Source: Bacteroides fragilis (GTDB lineage: Bacteria > Bacteroidota > Bacteroidia > Bacteroidales > Bacteroidaceae). Taken from it: 64,000 nucleotides of DNA. Location of the stretch: contig NZ_SZUU01000001.1 in the NCBI RefSeq assembly GCF_019583405.1, forward strand, positions 868,001-932,000, given 5' to 3'. This document shows, one piece after another, positions 9,434 to 18,926 of the stretch. The position numbers and the translations under genes were made by a program. Under the pieces are notes generated by a model that saw only the letters and a program-made list of their open reading frames with translations, was not told the origin of the DNA and ran no database searches. Within the stretch, counting starts at the first letter, position 1. Each line of letters starts with the position of its first letter.

Positions 9434-10594
9434 TTATTTCTTAACCTTTCCGATAAACAGAACATTATTATCGTTTTCATTCAAAGTAGCCGCCAGTTCC
9501 TTGAGTTTCTGTTCATCCGAAGCGGAACATTTGCCGGAAGCGATATGTTTCTCTATCTTTTCAATCAACTGTCCCGGTTCCAGACTCTGTATAAAGTATC
9601 CACGATAAAAACTGTGACCCGGAGCCGGAATAGGAAGGTTACCGTAAAAGTCGTTCACAAGGCGGAAATAAGAAGAAGCATTCTTCTCAGTATCCACCAA
9701 GACATCTCCACCTCCCGCTCCCTTATTGCCCCAGTAGGTGACCATGAAATGATGGGGCAGTCTGTAATATAGATGTATCGGCTTCTCATTCATATTCGGG
9801 AAAGTCATCGTGAATCTGGGCAACAACTTATTTCCGGCGGGATCGTAAGTGAAAAGAGTATCTATACCGGTATGGAAGAAATCGAAATCGTCACAGTTCC
9901 TATAGGAGAAAACCTCTCCGTCGAAGTTCATCACCTTCGTTGCAGCAGTTGCCGGAATTTGGTTCAGTATATTCCCTTCGGTATCCACCCTGAAAGCAAG
10001 GGGCTCACCTTCCTCGAAAGGCATGTGTACAACAGATAAGCTTCCGTCTTCATTCACCCATATTTTCGCTTTATTAATTTGCATGGGAAGCGGAATATCT
10101 TTAATCCATTGCCCGTTGATATCATACATCATGATTCTTTTCCCCACAAAAGGTGTGAAGAAGATATGGCCGTTCTTCTCATCAATGCATTCATCGTAGA
10201 GGGTGGTGTCATATTCACCGGGACCGCTTCCTACGGAACCGACATTATACAGGAACTTACCATCCCTGTCAAACAGTTTAAACACATCCTGGTTTCCCTG
10301 GCGGATACCGATATGCTTATCGGTAGCATTGATAAACCAGGCTTTGAAGTATGCCTCTTCGGAGGTTTCAAAACGAACGATGCGACAGTCTTCCACAAAC
10401 TCGCTGAGCGGCACTTCTATCGTGTCTTTTACAGCCGATAAGTCACATATCGTCAGTTTGTTTCCGTTGTTTTCGACAGTAGTTACGCTTCCATCGTTTG
10501 CTTTCATAACTTTAGGTTCCTTGGTGGAAGTGTTGCAAGCGGACAGGCATCCCAGCAACAAAGCGGAGGACAGGAGTAGATAAGTGGTTTTCAT
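9434..10594 (-). CDS. 6-bladed beta-propeller lipoprotein
   Basis: A 386-residue secreted lipoprotein with signal peptide and lipobox LLGCLSAC near residues 14-20. The body holds repeated aromatic/Gly-Asp beta strands (DRDGKFLYNVGSVGSGPGEY, DINGQWIKDIPLP, DTEGNILNQI), typical of the Bacteroides 6-bladed beta-propeller family (DUF4934-like). These proteins are abundant in Bacteroides and mostly uncharacterised; a binding role at the cell surface is a guess. It is transcribed alone from a -7 box at 10626-10633 and has its own terminator. Confidence 0.85.
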   Translation of the reverse strand: MKTTYLLLSSALLLGCLSACNTSTKEPKVMKANDGSVTTVENNGNKLTICDLSAVKDTIEVPLSEFVEDCRIVRFETSEEAYFKAWFINATDKHIGIRQGNQDVFKLFDRDGKFLYNVGSVGSGPGEYDTTLYDECIDEKNGHIFFTPFVGKRIMMYDINGQWIKDIPLPMQINKAKIWVNEDGSLSVVHMPFEEGEPLAFRVDTEGNILNQIPATAATKVMNFDGEVFSYRNCDDFDFFHTGIDTLFTYDPAGNKLLPRFTMTFPNMNEKPIHLYYRLPHHFMVTYWGNKGAGGGDVLVDTEKNASSYFRLVNDFYGNLPIPAPGHSFYRGYFIQSLEPGQLIEKIEKHIASGKCSASDEQKLKELAATLNENDNNVLFIGKVKK

Positions 10595-10625
10595 GCAGAA
10601 TTGTATTTAAGTTATTTATTACTAA

Positions 10626-10633
10626 CAAATATA
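10626..10633 (-). promoter_or_regulatory. -7 box of the beta-propeller lipoprotein gene
   Basis: The minus strand reads TATATTTG, matching TAnnTTTG, 31 bp before the start codon. Confidence 0.5.
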
Positions 10634-10896
10634 CGAATAGTTCGTAACCCCGGATTGTTTGTACGGATAAATTTGATTCCGATTAGATTATATTAACTGT
10701 TTCGAAACAAACTCCACACTACGGTCCGTCCTTTATCACCCCAATGACAGCGACAGTCTTCCGCCCGGTCGGGATGTCAGGCTCCGGTCCGGATGTATCT
10801 TTTCGTTCGGGGAAGCATGTATTAAATTTCGTTCTTTTATTGGATAAAATATGCTATTCTTTATATCGCACCCGCTTATAAATCGTATATTTTACC
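10634..10896. other. Divergent intergenic region, little recognised
   Basis: Between the divergent beta-propeller and AraC genes. Apart from the two -7 boxes at its edges, no ORF, hairpin or repeat was recognised; the central part is relatively GC-rich. Confidence 0.5.
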
Positions 10897-10904
10897 TAAG
10901 TTTG
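10897..10904 (+). promoter_or_regulatory. -7 box of the AraC-family gene
   Basis: TAAGTTTG matches TAnnTTTG and lies 21 bp before the ATG at 10926, supporting that start over in-frame Met codons upstream. Confidence 0.5.
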
Positions 10905-10925
10905 CCGTGTGATAAAAACAGATTT

Positions 10926-11813
10926 ATGGAAAAGAACAAACCTCTGGAACTGGCGCTCGACCTGCTGAAACACAGCAATATCGTATGCAATAACGAATAT
11001 CGTTTTGTCACATCCGATTTCGGTATTGTCATCAGCTTTGCCAATATGGAAAGCCACCTATTCCGTTTAGGACAGCCTTACCGGCTGAAGGAAGGAAGAA
11101 TTATCCGGGGACTACGCGGCAAAGCCCGGATCACAATCAATCTGATAGAGTACAACATATATCCTCAGACCATTGTCACATTCCTTCCCGGTTCCATCAT
11201 TGAACTTTTAGAGTTCACACCCGACTACGACTTTCAGATGATCGCAGTCGATAAAGATTTCCTGCCACTGCTCCGAAGTGACCAGTTCTTCGAATCGCAC
11301 GCACGACAAAACCTTGTTACGCAGGTAACGGATACCGAATGGAAACTGTCAGATGCATATTTCACACTGATATGGGACACTGTTCATGAAATCCCTTTCC
11401 GTCGGGAAGTGGTACAACATCTGCTTGCAGCCCTGTTGCACAATATAAAGTATATACGTACAGAAAAAGCAAATGACACTTCCCGCAGGTTTTCACATCA
11501 GGAAGAGATATTCTGGCGATTCATCGCATTGGTGAACGAATTCAGCAAAAGCGAACGCACCGTGGGCTTCTATGCCGGCAAGTTATGTCTGACCCCACGT
11601 TACCTGAACACACTGATCCGGCAGGTCAGTCACCAGACGGTGATGGAATGGATCAACCAGTCCGTTATTCTCGAAGCAAAAGTGTTATTGAAACACAGTA
11701 ATCTGCTTGTTTACCAAATCTCGGACGAACTGCATTTTCCGAATCCTTCTTTCTTCTGCAAGTTCTTTAGGCGAATGACAGGAATGACTCCACAGGAATA
11801 TAAAAAAAGGTGA
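10926..11813 (+). CDS. AraC-family transcriptional regulator
   Basis: A 295-residue regulator. The N-terminal about 150 residues resemble a cupin-like AraC ligand domain (SHLFRLGQPYRLKEGRIIRG, FLPGSIIELLEF). The C-terminal about 100 residues hold two helix-turn-helix motifs: FYAGKLCLTPRYLNTLIRQV and QISDELHFPNPSFFCKFFRR followed by MTGMTPQEYKK. The longer frame from 10851 is rejected because it would start upstream of the likely transcription start. It stands divergent to the beta-propeller lipoprotein, a possible target. Effector unknown. Confidence 0.92.
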   Translation: MEKNKPLELALDLLKHSNIVCNNEYRFVTSDFGIVISFANMESHLFRLGQPYRLKEGRIIRGLRGKARITINLIEYNIYPQTIVTFLPGSIIELLEFTPDYDFQMIAVDKDFLPLLRSDQFFESHARQNLVTQVTDTEWKLSDAYFTLIWDTVHEIPFRREVVQHLLAALLHNIKYIRTEKANDTSRRFSHQEEIFWRFIALVNEFSKSERTVGFYAGKLCLTPRYLNTLIRQVSHQTVMEWINQSVILEAKVLLKHSNLLVYQISDELHFPNPSFFCKFFRRMTGMTPQEYKKR

Positions 11814-11921
11814 ATTCACAATGATAGCATCATATGTTACTGAATAGCGCATAAACAAACTACCCGATACAGCGCAAGCTACATCGGGTAGAAAATACAA
11901 AACGGTACAATCGGCACTTTA

Positions 11922-12218
11922 TTATTTAAACTCTTCCAATACCAGTTTAAGTTCATCGATGGTCAGTTCTCCCACTTGTCTCCACAATTCGTGGCCGCGC
12001 TGCAAGAGAATAAAAGCCGGGGCCGTCTCAATATTGAATGAATCTGCCACTGCCTTGTCTTCCACGATATTCACTTTAATCACCTCGGAAACTTGTTTCT
12101 CGTAAGTCCGTACTACAGGTTCCAGCCATTCATAATGGGGAGACCAGTCTGCATAAAATTCCACCAGCACCAGACGATTCGTTCCGGATGCGGCATCCAA
12201 TTGCTCTGCTATATTCAT
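11922..12218 (-). CDS. Thioredoxin-fold protein lacking the active-site cysteines
   Basis: A 98-residue protein with the thioredoxin pattern: LVLVEFYADW before the active site, VIKVNIVEDKAVADSFNIETAPAFILL with the cis-Pro, and a C-terminal helix. Where thioredoxin has WCGPC it reads WSPHYEW (residues 25-31), so both redox cysteines are missing and there is no cysteine anywhere in the chain. It cannot be a disulfide reductase; a chaperone, adaptor or binding role is inferred. No signal peptide, so cytoplasmic. It lies downstream of carB on the same strand, about 200 bp away across a palindromic repeat. Confidence 0.85.
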   Translation of the reverse strand: MNIAEQLDAASGTNRLVLVEFYADWSPHYEWLEPVVRTYEKQVSEVIKVNIVEDKAVADSFNIETAPAFILLQRGHELWRQVGELTIDELKLVLEEFK

Positions 12219-12319
12219 TATTACACTCTTTATTGATTTATATGTACTCTCAACAACAGGCAGCAGAAAAAGTTCCGGTTTTCAGGATTGTTAAGCAAAA
12301 GTGAATGTACCGGAAGACT

Positions 12320-12403
12320 CACCACAGATTAACCGATGCCACAGATTCATAATTCAAACCGATTTATATCTTCTCCGTGCATTGTGTCTGCCAATCTGTG
12401 GTG
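12320..12403. repeat. Dispersed palindromic element, copy 1 (GAT type)
   Basis: CACCACAGATTA...CACAGATT on the left and AATCTGTGGTG on the right form a hairpin around a variable loop. It lies between carB and the thioredoxin-fold gene. Confidence 0.75.
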
Positions 12404-12417
12404 AAGCCCTAAAGTCC

Positions 12418-15400
12418 TTACTTATACTCTTCCCACGACTTGATCGCTATATCGTCAATGTCCATCGTGCAGAACGCATTGATAAACGCGCTCGCCAAGC
12501 GGGCATTAGTAATCAGCGGGATGTTGAGGTCGATGGCGGCACGACGGATCTTGTAACCATTGTCCAGCTCACCGGCAGTCAGATTCTTGGGAATATTGAC
12601 CACCATGTCGATCTCTTTCTGATGCAGCATCTCGAGTGCCTGGGGATGCCCCTCTTCACTGGGCCAATAAACACGGGTGTTCTCCACACCATTCTCGGTA
12701 AGGAACTTGCTGGAACCTCCTGTCGCGAAAATATCATATCCCTTCTTCTGCAACATACGGGCCGCCTCGAGCATATCCACTTTCTGCTTCGGTGTTCCGG
12801 TAGAAAGCAGGATCTTCTTCTTCGGGATGCGATAGCCCACGGAAAGCATAGCCTTGAGCACGGCACAGGAAGTATCGCTGCCAATGCAACCCACTTCACC
12901 GGTCGAAGCCATATCCACTCCCAATACAGGGTCGGCTTTCTGGAGGCGGTTGAAAGAGAACTGGCTCGCCTTGATCCCAACATAATCGAGTTCGAACAGA
13001 TTCTTCTCCGGCTTCTCAACAGGCAGGCCGAGCATGACTTTCGTGGCAAGTTCGATAAAGTTGATCTTCAATACCTTGCTGACGAAGGGGAACGAACGGC
13101 TGGCACGAAGATTACACTCGATCACCTTTATATCATTATCTTTAGCCAGATACTGAATGTTGAACGGGCCGGAGATATTGAGCGCCTTAGCTATCTCACG
13201 ACTGATGCGTTTAATGCGACGAACCGTCTCTACATACAACTTCTGCGGCGGGAACTGGATAGTGGCGTCACCGGAATGTACTCCCGCAAACTCAATGTGT
13301 TCGGAGATTGCATAAGCGATGATTTCACCGTTCTGTGCCACAGCATCCATCTCCACCTCCTTGGCATGTTCGATGAACTGGCTGACCACTACCGGATGCT
13401 TCTTCGATACGTTGGCCGCCAGTTGCAGGAAGCGTTCCAGCTCTTCTTGGTTGGAACATACGTTCATTGCCGCACCGCTGAGCACATACGACGGACGGAC
13501 AAGCACAGGGAAACCTACCTTATCGACAAACGAGTTAATGTCCTCGAGTGAAGTAAGGGCACGCCACTCCGGTTGATCCACTCCGATACGGTCGAGCATG
13601 GCGGAGAATTTGTCGCGGTCCTCGGCATTGTCGATGCTCTGGGCGGATGTTCCGAGAATGTGGATGTTCTGGGCATCGAGACGCAGGGCGAGATTGTTAG
13701 GTATCTGGCCGCCGGTGGAAACAATGACTCCGTGCGGATTCTCCAGTTCAAGGACATCCATCACGCGTTCGAACGTCAGTTCGTCAAAATAAAGCCGGTC
13801 GCACATATCATAGTCGGTCGATACGGTCTCGGGATTATAGTTGATCATCACCGAACGCCATCCTTCCTTACGGATCGTATTAAGCGCCTGCACCCCGCAC
13901 CAGTCGAACTCTACGGAAGAACCGATCCGGTAGGCACCCGAACCGAGAACGACAATGGAACGATGGTCACCCAGGTAAGTGACGTCGTTGGCTGTGCCGC
14001 TATAGGTCAGGTAAAGATAATTGGTCTGTGCCGGATATTCGGCAGCCAGCGTATCGATTTGCTTCACCACGGGAACAATGCCCAGGCTCTTACGGTAATT
14101 GCGGACATAAAGACTGCCGTCTTCCATATCGCCTTCGTAGCCGATGGCACGTGCAATCTGGAAATCGGAGAATCCCTGACGCTTGGCTTGCTTGAGCAGG
14201 TCGGCAGGCAAGTCGGCTATCTGCTTATGATTGTTCCCCCACTGATGGAGTTCCTCAGAAGTATCCATGATATTCATCAATTTCTGGAGGAACCATTTGT
14301 CGATCTTGGTCAGTTCGTGCACCTGATCGATAGTATATCCGGCACGGAAAGCCTTCGAGATGACAAAGATACGTTTATCGGTCGGTTCGTGCAGTGCTTT
14401 GTCGATGTCGGGGATAACGAGTTCCTTGTTTTCCACAAAACCATGCATCCCCTGTCCGATCATTCGCAAGCCCTTCTGAATCGCTTCCTCAAAAGTGCGG
14501 CCAATGGCCATTACCTCACCGACGGACTTCATCGAAGAGCCGAGTTCCTTGTCCACACCGTGGAACTTACCGAGGTCCCAACGCGGAATTTTGCAGACTA
14601 CATAATCGAGTGCCGGCTCAAAGAAGGCGCTGGTGGTTTTCGTCACAGAGTTCTTCAGGTCGAACAACCCGTAGCCAAGTCCGAGTTTTGCGGCCACAAA
14701 GGCAAGCGGATAACCGGTAGCCTTGGAAGCCAGGGCAGACGAACGGCTCAGGCGGGCATTCACCTCGATCACGCGATAGTCTTCACTTTCGGGGTCGAAA
14801 GCATATTGCACGTTACATTCTCCCACAATGCCGATGTGGCGGATGATGCGGATGGCGAGCTCGCGCAGTTTATGATACTCCTTATTGGTCAGGGTTTGTG
14901 AAGGAGCTATCACGATAGACTCACCGGTATGGATGCCCAGCGGGTCGAAATTCTCCATATTGCAGACCGTGATACAGTTATCAAAACGGTCACGCACCAC
15001 CTCGTACTCCACCTCCTTCCAGCCACGGAGGCTCTTCTCAACCAATACCTGCGGAGAGAAGGAGAAAGCTTTTTCCACGAGTAGGTCCAGTTCTTCTTCA
15101 TTGTCACAAAAACCCGAACCCAATCCGCCCAGTGCGTAAGCTGCACGGACAATGACCGGATAGCCTAATTCCCGGGCAGCACGACGGGCGTCTTCTGCGT
15201 TCTCCACCGCCTCGCTCTTGATGGTCTTCACATCGATCTCGTTCAGCTTGTCGACGAAAAGTTCACGGTCCTCGGTGTCGATAATGGCCTGTACGGGAGT
15301 TCCCAGAACTTTCACATTATATTTCTCCAGAATCCCTTCGCGGTAAAGGGCGACTCCGCAGTTCAATGCCGTCTGTCCGCCAAAGGCGAGCATAATGCCT

Positions 15401-15648
15401 TCGGGACGTTCCTTCCGGATCACCTTCTCCACAAAGTAGGGTGTCACGGGAAGGAAGTATATCTGGTCGGCCACGCCTTCCGATGTCTGCACGGTAGCGA
15501 TGTTGGGGTTGATCAGGATGGTTTCAATGCCCTCCTCTTTCAGGGCTTTGAGTGCTTGGGAACCGGAATAATCAAATTCACCGGCCTCACCGATCTTCAA
15601 GGCACCGGAACCAAGCAGCAGTACTTTCTTTATATTGTTTTCTTTCAT
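12418..15648 (-). CDS. carB: Carbamoyl-phosphate synthase large subunit
   Basis: A 1076-residue synthetase subunit (E. coli CarB is 1073). It makes carbamoyl phosphate from bicarbonate, ATP and ammonia passed from CarA, for pyrimidines and arginine. Two homologous ATP-grasp halves are visible: VLLLGSGALKIGEAGEFDYSG near the N-terminus and VLGSGAYRIGSSVEFDWCG near the middle, each followed by PVLVRPSYVLSG- or PVIVRAAYALGG-type ATP-grasp motifs. An MGS-like allosteric domain (about 935-1070, STGTPKQKVDMLEAARML) ends the chain. carA lies just upstream on the same strand, separated by a palindromic repeat. Confidence 0.98.
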   Translation of the reverse strand: MKENNIKKVLLLGSGALKIGEAGEFDYSGSQALKALKEEGIETILINPNIATVQTSEGVADQIYFLPVTPYFVEKVIRKERPEGIMLAFGGQTALNCGVALYREGILEKYNVKVLGTPVQAIIDTEDRELFVDKLNEIDVKTIKSEAVENAEDARRAARELGYPVIVRAAYALGGLGSGFCDNEEELDLLVEKAFSFSPQVLVEKSLRGWKEVEYEVVRDRFDNCITVCNMENFDPLGIHTGESIVIAPSQTLTNKEYHKLRELAIRIIRHIGIVGECNVQYAFDPESEDYRVIEVNARLSRSSALASKATGYPLAFVAAKLGLGYGLFDLKNSVTKTTSAFFEPALDYVVCKIPRWDLGKFHGVDKELGSSMKSVGEVMAIGRTFEEAIQKGLRMIGQGMHGFVENKELVIPDIDKALHEPTDKRIFVISKAFRAGYTIDQVHELTKIDKWFLQKLMNIMDTSEELHQWGNNHKQIADLPADLLKQAKRQGFSDFQIARAIGYEGDMEDGSLYVRNYRKSLGIVPVVKQIDTLAAEYPAQTNYLYLTYSGTANDVTYLGDHRSIVVLGSGAYRIGSSVEFDWCGVQALNTIRKEGWRSVMINYNPETVSTDYDMCDRLYFDELTFERVMDVLELENPHGVIVSTGGQIPNNLALRLDAQNIHILGTSAQSIDNAEDRDKFSAMLDRIGVDQPEWRALTSLEDINSFVDKVGFPVLVRPSYVLSGAAMNVCSNQEELERFLQLAANVSKKHPVVVSQFIEHAKEVEMDAVAQNGEIIAYAISEHIEFAGVHSGDATIQFPPQKLYVETVRRIKRISREIAKALNISGPFNIQYLAKDNDIKVIECNLRASRSFPFVSKVLKINFIELATKVMLGLPVEKPEKNLFELDYVGIKASQFSFNRLQKADPVLGVDMASTGEVGCIGSDTSCAVLKAMLSVGYRIPKKKILLSTGTPKQKVDMLEAARMLQKKGYDIFATGGSSKFLTENGVENTRVYWPSEEGHPQALEMLHQKEIDMVVNIPKNLTAGELDNGYKIRRAAIDLNIPLITNARLASAFINAFCTMDIDDIAIKSWEEYK

Positions 15649-15673
15649 TATTATAATGTTTTTGAGTTTGGTT

Positions 15674-15772
15674 TACCACAGAGTAACACAGAGTTCCACA
15701 GAGATTATTTTCTCTTAACATCTTATAAACAAGAAATTAAAACTCTGTGAGACTCCGTGTTACTCTGTGGTA
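15674..15772. repeat. Dispersed palindromic element, copy 2 (GAG type)
   Basis: TACCACAGAGTAACACAGAG on the left mirrors TTACTCTGTGGTA on the right around a loop. It fills most of the carA-carB gap, so it would be transcribed as a hairpin inside the car mRNA. Confidence 0.8.
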
Positions 15773-15810
15773 AAACAGATTCGTTTCTATCTCTTTATGC
15801 AGAATATACT

Positions 15811-16887
15811 TTAGAGCAACTTCACGAACTCGTCGAAGAGGAACTCCGTATCCGTGGGTCCGCTGGCTGCTTCCGGATGGAACTGTGCAGAGAACCAGGG
15901 ATTCGTCTTATGGCGTATTCCTTCGTTAGAGCCATCATTCATATTGATAAACAGCGGTTCCCAGTCGGTGCCAAGTGTATTATTGTCTACCGCATAACCA
16001 TGATTCTGCGAAGTGATGAAACAACGTTCCGTGCCAACCATGCGTACCGGCTGGTTGTGGCTGCGATGCCCGTATTTCAGCTTGTATATCTTAGCCCCTC
16101 CGGCTTTGCTCAGCAACTGGTTACCCATGCAGATACCGAAAATAGGTAACTTGGGATTCTGCATCGCTTTACGGATGTTCTGCACGGCAGCATCACACGT
16201 ATCCGGATCACCCGGTCCGTTGGAGATGAAGAGTCCGTCGAACTTCAGATGATTGAAATCATAATTCCAGGGTACACGGATCACTTCCACATCCCGGCGA
16301 AGCAGGCAACGGATAATGTTCGTCTTCACACCGCAATCCACAAGCACCACTTTCTTCTTGTCCGCCCCCTCGTTATAACGGATCACCTCTTTGCATGAAA
16401 CCTTGTCTACGTAGTTCACTCCACTGTATACAGCTTCCGGAGCACTCTCCGGTTCATCGTCAAATACGATCCGTCCCATCATCACCCCATGTTCACGCAA
16501 CACTTTGGTCAGCTCACGGGTATCGATCCCTGTAATGCCCGGCACCTGCTCACGCTTCAGCCAGTCAGCCAGACTCTCAACGGCATTCCAATGACTGTAT
16601 TCCTGTGAGTAATCGCTTACGATAATAGCTTCGGCATGGATGCGTTCGCTCTCCATAAACGTAGCCAGTCCGTTGGGCTCTATGCTAAAAGGAGGTACAC
16701 CATAGTTGCCCACCAGCGGATACGTCAGTGTCATCAACTGCCCCGCATACGAAGGGTCGGTCAGACTCTCCGGATAACCGGTCATGGCGGTATTGAACAC
16801 TACTTCACCTGCCACGGGCTTTTCGTAACCGAACGACTTACCGTGGAAACGGCTCCCGTCGTCAAGGACCAAAGTCACATTCTTCAT
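15811..16887 (-). CDS. carA: Carbamoyl-phosphate synthase small (glutaminase) subunit
   Basis: A 358-residue class I glutamine amidotransferase that hydrolyses glutamine and passes ammonia to CarB. N-terminal CarA domain: TLVLDDGSRFHGKSFG, then GYPESLTDPSYAGQ. C-terminal glutaminase: GLFISNGPGDP, the nucleophile in FGICMGNQ, and FHPEAASGPTDTEFLFDEF. Start placed at MKNVTLVLDD; an in-frame GTG nine codons upstream is less likely because the family begins here. The gene sits 34 bp after purF, suggesting a purF-carA-carB operon. Confidence 0.97.
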   Translation of the reverse strand: MKNVTLVLDDGSRFHGKSFGYEKPVAGEVVFNTAMTGYPESLTDPSYAGQLMTLTYPLVGNYGVPPFSIEPNGLATFMESERIHAEAIIVSDYSQEYSHWNAVESLADWLKREQVPGITGIDTRELTKVLREHGVMMGRIVFDDEPESAPEAVYSGVNYVDKVSCKEVIRYNEGADKKKVVLVDCGVKTNIIRCLLRRDVEVIRVPWNYDFNHLKFDGLFISNGPGDPDTCDAAVQNIRKAMQNPKLPIFGICMGNQLLSKAGGAKIYKLKYGHRSHNQPVRMVGTERCFITSQNHGYAVDNNTLGTDWEPLFINMNDGSNEGIRHKTNPWFSAQFHPEAASGPTDTEFLFDEFVKLL

Positions 16888-16921
16888 TCTTATCTTTTCT
16901 TTATTTAAGTTCACCTTTCTT

Positions 16922-18805
16922 TTAAAATTGGTACACCTGCTCGATGTAGTTAATAAATGCTTCGTTCAGCAGCTTCACCCCGCCCGGTGTAGGATAGTTG
17001 CCACTGAAGTACCAGTCTCCCGTATGATTGGGACACGCCTCGTGCAGCCCCTCGAGCGGCTGATAGACAATCTGCACTTTCGCTTTCGTTCCTTTCGGCG
17101 TCAGCAGTTCCACCATCTTCTCCGAAATCTCCTCATCGGTGAAAGGAGCATAAATATCCTTCACATAGTTTACCATCTGCTCTTTCGGCAGTCCCACCTG
17201 ATCTTTCGACTTCCGGTAAGCCGATGCGATCACATCTTTCATATCCCGGTCCTTCAGCAATTCAATTGCAGCTTTAAAGGCGATGAATTCGGACATCTTC
17301 GCCATATCAATACCGTAATAGTCGGGATAGCGAACTTGCGGAGAAGAAGAGACGATGACTATCTTCTTCGGTCCCAGACGGTCGAGGATACCGATAATAC
17401 TCTGTTTCAGAGTAGTACCGCGAACAATGCTGTCGTCGATAATCACCAGATTGTCGATACCGGAACGGAGACTGCCGTATGTGATGTCATATACGTGTGC
17501 TGCCAAGTCATTCCGGCTATTGCCCTCGGCAATGAAAGTGCGCAGTTTGATATCTTTGATAGCCACTTTCTCCGAACGGATACGGCGGGACAGAATCACT
17601 TCCAATTCATCGTGATCCGGATGATGTCCCAGGCTCGCAATCTGCCGCACCTTCTCTTCATTCAGATAATTGTCCAACCCCTGAAGCATACCGTAAAATG
17701 CCACCTCTGCCGTATTCGGGATGAACGAGAAGACGGTATGGTCGAGGTCATTATCAATCGCTTTCAGGATGTTCGGAACCAGTTTCTCACCCAGTTGTTT
17801 TCTCTCCTTATAAATATCCGCGTCACTGCCTCGCGAGAAGTAGATCCGCTCGAACGAACAGGCTTTCTTCTCCCGTGCCTTATTGATCTGTGCCGTACGC
17901 AACTTTCCCTCTTTACTGATCAGGAGGGCCTGTCCCGGCAGTAATTCCCTGATTTCTCCTATCGGAACATTGAGTGCCGTCTGAATGACCGGACGTTCGG
18001 AAGCAAGCACCGCAATCTCGTCATCCTGATACCAGAACGCCGGACGAATCCCCCACGGGTCACGCAATGCAAAGCTCTCTCCGCTACCGGTCAGTCCGCA
18101 CATCACATACCCCCCGTCCCATTCTTTACTCGACGTGCGCAACACGTTGGCAAGGTCGATGTGGTCCTCAATGTAATGCGTCACGCCCATGCCGGTCAGG
18201 CCTTCAGCCTCAGCCAGGTTAAAGAGACGTTCCACTTCACGGTCGAGCCTGTGCCCCACTTGTTCCAACATAATATACGTATCGGCATACTTACGGGGAT
18301 GCTGGCCGATGGCCGTGATACGGGCAAAAATTTCATCCACATTGGTCATGTTGAAGTTGCCGCAAAGAGCAAGATTCTTCGCCCGCCAGTTATTTCTTCT
18401 GAGAAACGGATGAACATAGGATATCCCGGATTTTCCGGTAGTCGAGTAACGCAGATGCCCCATATAAGCTTCTCCGGCAAAAGGCAGTGTCCGTTTGGCA
18501 AACGCGGCATCGTGCAACTGTTCTTTGCTCAGATCCTTGAAGTTACTTTGTACTGTCTCAAATATCTCGGTGATGGCACCGGAACCCAATGCCCGCTCAC
18601 GGAACATATACTCCTCACCCGGATTTGCTTCCAGTTTCACACACGCCAGACCGGCACCTTCCTGACCACGGTTATGCTGCTTTTCCATCAGCAGATAGAG
18701 CTTATTCAGCCCGTACATCCACGTTCCGTACTTCTTTTCATAGTACTCCAGCGGTTTAAGCAAACGTATCATGGCAACGCCACATTCATGTTTCAGTTGT
18801 TCCAT
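16922..18805 (-). CDS. purF: Amidophosphoribosyltransferase, long form
   Basis: A 627-residue class II amidotransferase catalysing the first step of purine synthesis, PRPP plus glutamine to phosphoribosylamine. The Ntn nucleophile is Cys8 in MEQLKHECGV, so a short propeptide must be removed. Glutaminase motifs GHLRYSTTGKSG and LCGNFNMTNVDEIF follow. The PRTase carries the PRPP loop VIIDDSIVRGTTLKQS (Asp457-Asp458). It is 120 or more residues longer than the roughly 470-505 typical of PurF, with extra sequence in both halves. First intact gene of purF-carA-carB; the broken glmS lies upstream on the same strand. Confidence 0.93.
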   Translation of the reverse strand: MEQLKHECGVAMIRLLKPLEYYEKKYGTWMYGLNKLYLLMEKQHNRGQEGAGLACVKLEANPGEEYMFRERALGSGAITEIFETVQSNFKDLSKEQLHDAAFAKRTLPFAGEAYMGHLRYSTTGKSGISYVHPFLRRNNWRAKNLALCGNFNMTNVDEIFARITAIGQHPRKYADTYIMLEQVGHRLDREVERLFNLAEAEGLTGMGVTHYIEDHIDLANVLRTSSKEWDGGYVMCGLTGSGESFALRDPWGIRPAFWYQDDEIAVLASERPVIQTALNVPIGEIRELLPGQALLISKEGKLRTAQINKAREKKACSFERIYFSRGSDADIYKERKQLGEKLVPNILKAIDNDLDHTVFSFIPNTAEVAFYGMLQGLDNYLNEEKVRQIASLGHHPDHDELEVILSRRIRSEKVAIKDIKLRTFIAEGNSRNDLAAHVYDITYGSLRSGIDNLVIIDDSIVRGTTLKQSIIGILDRLGPKKIVIVSSSPQVRYPDYYGIDMAKMSEFIAFKAAIELLKDRDMKDVIASAYRKSKDQVGLPKEQMVNYVKDIYAPFTDEEISEKMVELLTPKGTKAKVQIVYQPLEGLHEACPNHTGDWYFSGNYPTPGGVKLLNEAFINYIEQVYQF

Positions 18806-18926
18806 CTATTCTCTTATTTAGCAGTTTACGCGAATCAAAAATTAAAGGACTTATCATTTTTCCCAAGAGTTCAAACATAACTGCTCCAACTCCTGATTCG
18901 TATTATTTATACATGGGTCATTGAAC

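Noticed and set aside
12301..14901. Two long open frames (416 and 442 residues) on the plus strand
   Set aside because: They lie antisense within carB, whose frame shows every CPSase motif. They encode low-quality sequence with no recognisable fold and arise from codon bias on the opposite strand.
16928..17944. 338-residue open frame on the plus strand
   Set aside because: Antisense to purF; no start signal or family motif.
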